This document shows, piece by piece, positions 32,004 to 34,781 of a stretch of 34,781 nucleotides of DNA. Each line of letters opens with the position of its first letter. Within the stretch, counting starts at the first letter, position 1. The notes under the pieces were generated by a model. The model saw only the letters and a program-made list of their open reading frames with translations. It had not been told where the DNA came from and searched no databases. Location: the NCBI GenBank assembly GCA_020047835.1, contig JAIFNJ010000255.1, positions 1-34,781 of the forward strand, given 5' to 3'. This DNA is from Bacteroidota bacterium (GTDB lineage: Bacteria > Bacteroidota > Bacteroidia > Bacteroidales > SZUA-534). The position numbers were made by a program, and so were the translations under genes.

Positions 32004-33104
32004 ATGGATAAACGAATACGTAATTTAATAATTTTTTTAGGTGTTGCCGTATTTATTTATGCCATTTGGATTTTCCGCTCCATTGTAACTTATATAATGA
32101 TTTCGGCGGCGCTTTCAATTTTAGGCCAACCAATTATTAATGCTCTTCAACGGATAAAGTTTCGCAGGTTTATACTTCCCCGTTCTTTATGCGCTGCCAT
32201 TACATTGGTCTTATTTTGGGTATTTATTGGTCTTTTTTTTCGATATTTTACCCCCATCATTTTATCAGAAGCAAACGAGTTATCTGAAATTGACTTTACT
32301 CAATTAATCACTCAATTGGAAGTACCTTTGCAAAAAATGCAACCTTTTTTAATCAAAATAGGGGCCGTGAACTCTGAGACTTCTATAATTGATATTATTC
32401 AAAACAAATTTGCGGTTTTAATAAACCCTGATTTCTTTTCCAATCTTTTTTCCCGATTAACTTCTATGCTTGGAAGTGTTGTAGTAGCTTTCTTTGCTAT
32501 TTCGTTTATAACTTTTTTCTTTTTAAAGGATGCCAATTTATTTAACGATGGAATAATGGCATTGGTGCCTGATAAACATATTGAAGAAGTTGAGAATATT
32601 TTGCATAAAATAAGAGTATTGTTATCCCGTTATTTGGCAGGCATTTTATTGGATGTGTTTATAATAATGACATTGGTTACTTTTGGATTGTGGTTAGTAG
32701 GCATTGAGTTTCACCATGCCTTAATTTGCGGATTATTTTCAGGAATATTGAATGTTATTCCTTATGTAGGTCCGTGGATAGGGGCTTCATTTAGTATAGC
32801 AATTGGGGTGGCAACCAATATTAATTTACCCTTTGAAACGGCCTTGTTGCCATTAGTAGGCTATATGTTACTGGTATTTGTAATTATTCAAATTTTAGAT
32901 GGAAGTATTTTTCAACCATTAATATATTCAAGCAGTGTGAATGCCCATCCATTAGAAATATTTCTAGTTATACTGATGGCTGGAAGTATGGCTGGAATTG
33001 GAGGAATGGTATTGGCAATTCCATCTTACACTGTTATTCGCGTTATTGCCAAGGAGTTTTTTAGTAGTTTTAAAGTAGTTCAAAAATTAACTCGAAATAT
33101 TTAA
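32004..33104 (+). CDS. AI-2E family (PerM-like) transporter
   Basis: A 366-residue polytopic membrane protein of the AI-2E/UPF0118 family. About seven helices: two at the N-terminus, a soluble amphipathic stretch (SEANELSEIDFTQLITQLEVPLQKM...), then GSVVVAFFAISFITFFFLKDANLF, the conserved SRYLAGILLDVFIIMTLVTFGLWLVGIEFHHALICGLFSGILNVIPYVGPWIG, and VFVIIQILDGSIFQPLIYSSSVNAHPLEIFLVILMAGSMAGIGGMVLAIP. The family exports various substrates, and the name does not prove AI-2 transport here; no luxS is in the window. No clean TAnnTTTG lies upstream. In the 166-nt gap before it (31838-32003) I see nothing certain. Confidence 0.93.
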   Translation: MDKRIRNLIIFLGVAVFIYAIWIFRSIVTYIMISAALSILGQPIINALQRIKFRRFILPRSLCAAITLVLFWVFIGLFFRYFTPIILSEANELSEIDFTQLITQLEVPLQKMQPFLIKIGAVNSETSIIDIIQNKFAVLINPDFFSNLFSRLTSMLGSVVVAFFAISFITFFFLKDANLFNDGIMALVPDKHIEEVENILHKIRVLLSRYLAGILLDVFIIMTLVTFGLWLVGIEFHHALICGLFSGILNVIPYVGPWIGASFSIAIGVATNINLPFETALLPLVGYMLLVFVIIQILDGSIFQPLIYSSSVNAHPLEIFLVILMAGSMAGIGGMVLAIPSYTVIRVIAKEFFSSFKVVQKLTRNI

Positions 33105-33212
33105 CCAATTATTTAATAAGTGTTTTTCTTTTTTTTAATGGAGCATTTTAATTGTTGATTTTGCAATTATAGTTTTTGTAAAATAAATTCAGAAGTTCAC
33201 CGTAATTCTGTT

Positions 33213-33241
33213 TTGGTTAAGCATATAATTTTTTATGTTTG
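33213..33241 (+). promoter_or_regulatory. Promoter of the PKD/T9SS-domain gene
   Basis: TTG at 33213-33215, an 18-nt spacer, and TATGTTTG at 33234-33241, matching the -33/-7 geometry of the tRNA and pyrE promoters. It lies 37 nt before the ATG. Confidence 0.75.
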
Positions 33242-33278
33242 TATTAGGTATTACAGCGCCCAATTGATTAATATTTAA

Positions 33279-34097
33279 ATGAGACAACTTTACTTTAGTT
33301 TTGCTTTCCTTTTGTTTTCCTTTGGAACCACCTTTGCACAAGCAAATTTTACTATTGATGGACTATACTGCGTAGACGCAGAACTAACGTTTAAAGGACC
33401 TGAGGCCGACAGCTGGGCTTGGGACTTTGGTGATGGAAATACCAGTATTGAACAGAACCCAATACATTCCTATCAGGATTCGGGTATTTATATAGTTAAT
33501 TTAAGTATTACAATTGGGGGAGTTAATTCTTCGGCAATTCCCAGATCAATTCGTATTTATCGTAACCCAATTCCGTACTTTTGGGCTGATAGTATTTCTG
33601 TTTCCTATTCCAGTTATACCCGGTTGTTTATTGATACGTCTATATTTTATAATGCTACCGACAAATTTTATTGGGATTTTGGCGATGGGAACAGTTTTAC
33701 TTCCGACACAACGTTGTTTCAATATAAATATGGCGCATCGGGCACTTATACTGTTTGGCATAAAGTAACGGATGCTAAAAAATGTACCGATTCAATTTCT
33801 GAAATCATTACTATAGCTGATGTTTTTACGGTGCCCAATGTTTTCTCACCCAATAACGATCTTATTAACGATCAGTTCATAGTTACTTCCAATGGAGTAA
33901 CTCAATTTACCATTGATATATATAGCCGATGGGGCAATAGGGTATTTAGCAGGTCAGGAACTGAGCAAATTGTTTGGGATGGAAGGTTACCTAATGGTAC
34001 CTTGGTAAAACCCGGCACCTATTTTTATGTCATTACACCTCAAAATGGGTCGGTAACCTATGAACCAGAGACAGGATTTGTAACTGTTTTTTATTAG
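33279..34097 (+). CDS. Secreted PKD-domain protein with gliding-motility/T9SS C-terminal domain
   Basis: A 272-residue exported protein: signal peptide about 1-20 (cleavage after TFAQ), a first PKD domain at about 22-95 (WAWDFGDGNTS, NPIHSYQDSGIYIVNLSI), a second at about 97-178 (FYWDFGDGNSF, YGASGTYTVWHKV), and a C-terminal type B sorting domain at about 183-272 (VPNVFSPNNDLINDQFIV, IYSRWGNRVFS, WDG, NGTLVKPGTYFYVI). The last is the CHU-type/gliding-motility domain that routes proteins through the type IX secretion system to the cell surface. It is very short for this class, which often runs to thousands of residues. Its own promoter is present. Function, beyond adhesion or surface scaffolding, cannot be told. 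Confidence 0.93.
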   Translation: MRQLYFSFAFLLFSFGTTFAQANFTIDGLYCVDAELTFKGPEADSWAWDFGDGNTSIEQNPIHSYQDSGIYIVNLSITIGGVNSSAIPRSIRIYRNPIPYFWADSISVSYSSYTRLFIDTSIFYNATDKFYWDFGDGNSFTSDTTLFQYKYGASGTYTVWHKVTDAKKCTDSISEIITIADVFTVPNVFSPNNDLINDQFIVTSNGVTQFTIDIYSRWGNRVFSRSGTEQIVWDGRLPNGTLVKPGTYFYVITPQNGSVTYEPETGFVTVFY

Positions 34098-34105
34098 TAG
34101 TGGGC

Positions 34106-34781
34106 ATGCATTTTAATAAAGCCATTTCAATTAAGGATTTTTATAGAGTTTTAGTAGGAAAGAATCTTCTCATTTTTTCGCTAATACTTCTTGTATTGGG
34201 ATTGCCGCTCTCTCCTTTTTTGGTAGGTTTTTCTCAATTTTTACTTTTATTCAATTGGGTTATTGAAGGCAAATGGCCCGAAAAGTTTCAACGTTTCAAA
34301 GGAAACCGAATCCTGTGGCTTTTTCTAATTTTGCCAATTATTCATGTGCTTTGGCTTTTTAATACCCACAACCTCGATTATGCCATTCATGATATTAAAA
34401 TAAAGCTTCCGCTATTTCTTTTTCCACTTGTTTTGGGAACTTCCAGTTCATTATCTAAAAAGGAAGTGGAGCTTGTTTTCAAGTTTTTCCTTTTTGCTGT
34501 GTTTTCAGGAACGGTAGTAACGGTAGCCATTTTAGCCGGTATATATAACTATCCTTATAACGATATACGGGAAACATCCATTTTTATTTCCCATATTCGG
34601 TTTGGTCTCATGATTGTTTTTTCAGTGGTATTAACCAGTTATTTTATTTTTAATAGCATTCAAAGCCAACACCGTTTGATAAGTTTAGGTTTTTTCCTTC
34701 TTTTTGTTTGGTTTCTAATTTTTCTGGTAATACTTCAGTCTATTACCAGTTGGATTATTTTGTTTGTGCTCATCAACTTTT
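34106..34781 (+). CDS. O-antigen-ligase-like polytopic membrane protein, partial
   Basis: The first 225 codons of a protein cut by the right edge. From ATG 34106 the product is almost entirely hydrophobic: helices near FSLILLVLGLPLSPFLVG, ILWLFLILPIIHVLWLF, LPLFLFPLVLGTS, FFLFAVFSGTVVTVAILAGIY, FGLMIVFSVVLTSYFIF and LGFFLLFVWFLIFLVILQ. The motif SHIRFGLM between helices fits Bacteroidota O-antigen ligase/Wzy-like proteins (Wzy_C family) as I know them, but the diagnostic large periplasmic loop would lie beyond the edge, so the family call is tentative. It begins 8 nt after the PKD/T9SS gene and is probably co-transcribed. Confidence 0.65.
   Translation, partial: MHFNKAISIKDFYRVLVGKNLLIFSLILLVLGLPLSPFLVGFSQFLLLFNWVIEGKWPEKFQRFKGNRILWLFLILPIIHVLWLFNTHNLDYAIHDIKIKLPLFLFPLVLGTSSSLSKKEVELVFKFFLFAVFSGTVVTVAILAGIYNYPYNDIRETSIFISHIRFGLMIVFSVVLTSYFIFNSIQSQHRLISLGFFLLFVWFLIFLVILQSITSWIILFVLINF

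Noticed and set aside
32004..33104. Quorum-sensing (AI-2) export
   Set aside because: The family name alone suggests it; members have many substrates, and no luxS or lsr-like gene is near.
1..34781. Defence island, prophage or integrative element
   Set aside because: No transposase, integrase, restriction, toxin-antitoxin, CRISPR or phage gene was recognised; almost every gene is a core or envelope gene with similar AT-rich composition.

Overview
The window is a stretch of low-GC chromosome from a member of the Bacteroidota. Three things point there. Several genes are preceded by the phylum's promoter form, TAnnTTTG at -7, four times with a TTG exactly 18 nt upstream. One gene ends in a gliding-motility/type IX secretion (T9SS) C-terminal domain. 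Many genes are of kinds typical of the phylum: DUF4783, DUF2007, an S16 with a long acidic/Ala tail, DnaE with a proofreading domain, and a very long orphan sensor kinase. Nearly everything is housekeeping or envelope biology. I see no transposase, integrase, CRISPR array, phage module or obvious island.

Layout. 1-3138 (-): DNA polymerase III alpha subunit with an N-terminal DEDDh exonuclease domain, cut by the window edge. 3380-4429 (-): an ECF sigma factor whose reading frame is broken, followed by a four-helix membrane protein. 4700-8787 (+): rsfS, ftsH, a DUF2007 protein, cdsA and a broken psd, i.e. ribosome silencing, membrane proteolysis and phospholipid synthesis in one run. 8885-11080 (+): a 2[4Fe-4S] ferredoxin with its own terminator, then a FlaA1/CapD-type membrane sugar-nucleotide dehydratase. 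11342-12454 (-): rpsP-rimM. 12884-14079 (+): tRNA-Glu(TTC), rpsT and radC. 14112-18264 (-): rlmH and a 1223-residue sensor histidine kinase. 18392-21424 (+): DUF4783, nadC, a YihY/BrkB membrane protein and an RlpA-SPOR protein. 21610-23528 (+): coaD and a thioredoxin-fold lipid/periplasm protein. 23488-24132 (-) and 24131-25212 (+): a Nudix hydrolase and pyrE that start back to back on the same CATG, then an SRPBCC protein. 25287-27640 (-): a NarX/NarL-type two-component pair followed by birA. 27870-31837 (+): a small membrane protein, mutL and two rhomboid proteases. 32004-33104 (+): an AI-2E family permease. 33279-34097 (+): a PKD/T9SS-CTD secreted protein. 34106-end (+): the start of an O-antigen-ligase-like membrane protein.

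The most unusual things seen are two genes (the ECF sigma factor and phosphatidylserine decarboxylase) that each have recognisable N- and C-terminal halves in different frames, with the connecting residues of the family apparently missing. This looks like two independent short out-of-frame deletions, or two assembly/sequencing errors of the same kind. Also worth a look are the overlapping divergent start codons of the Nudix gene and pyrE, with a promoter that would give an essentially leaderless pyrE mRNA, and the apparent dependence of rpsT on a tRNA promoter. I did not find a convincing undescribed multi-gene system.
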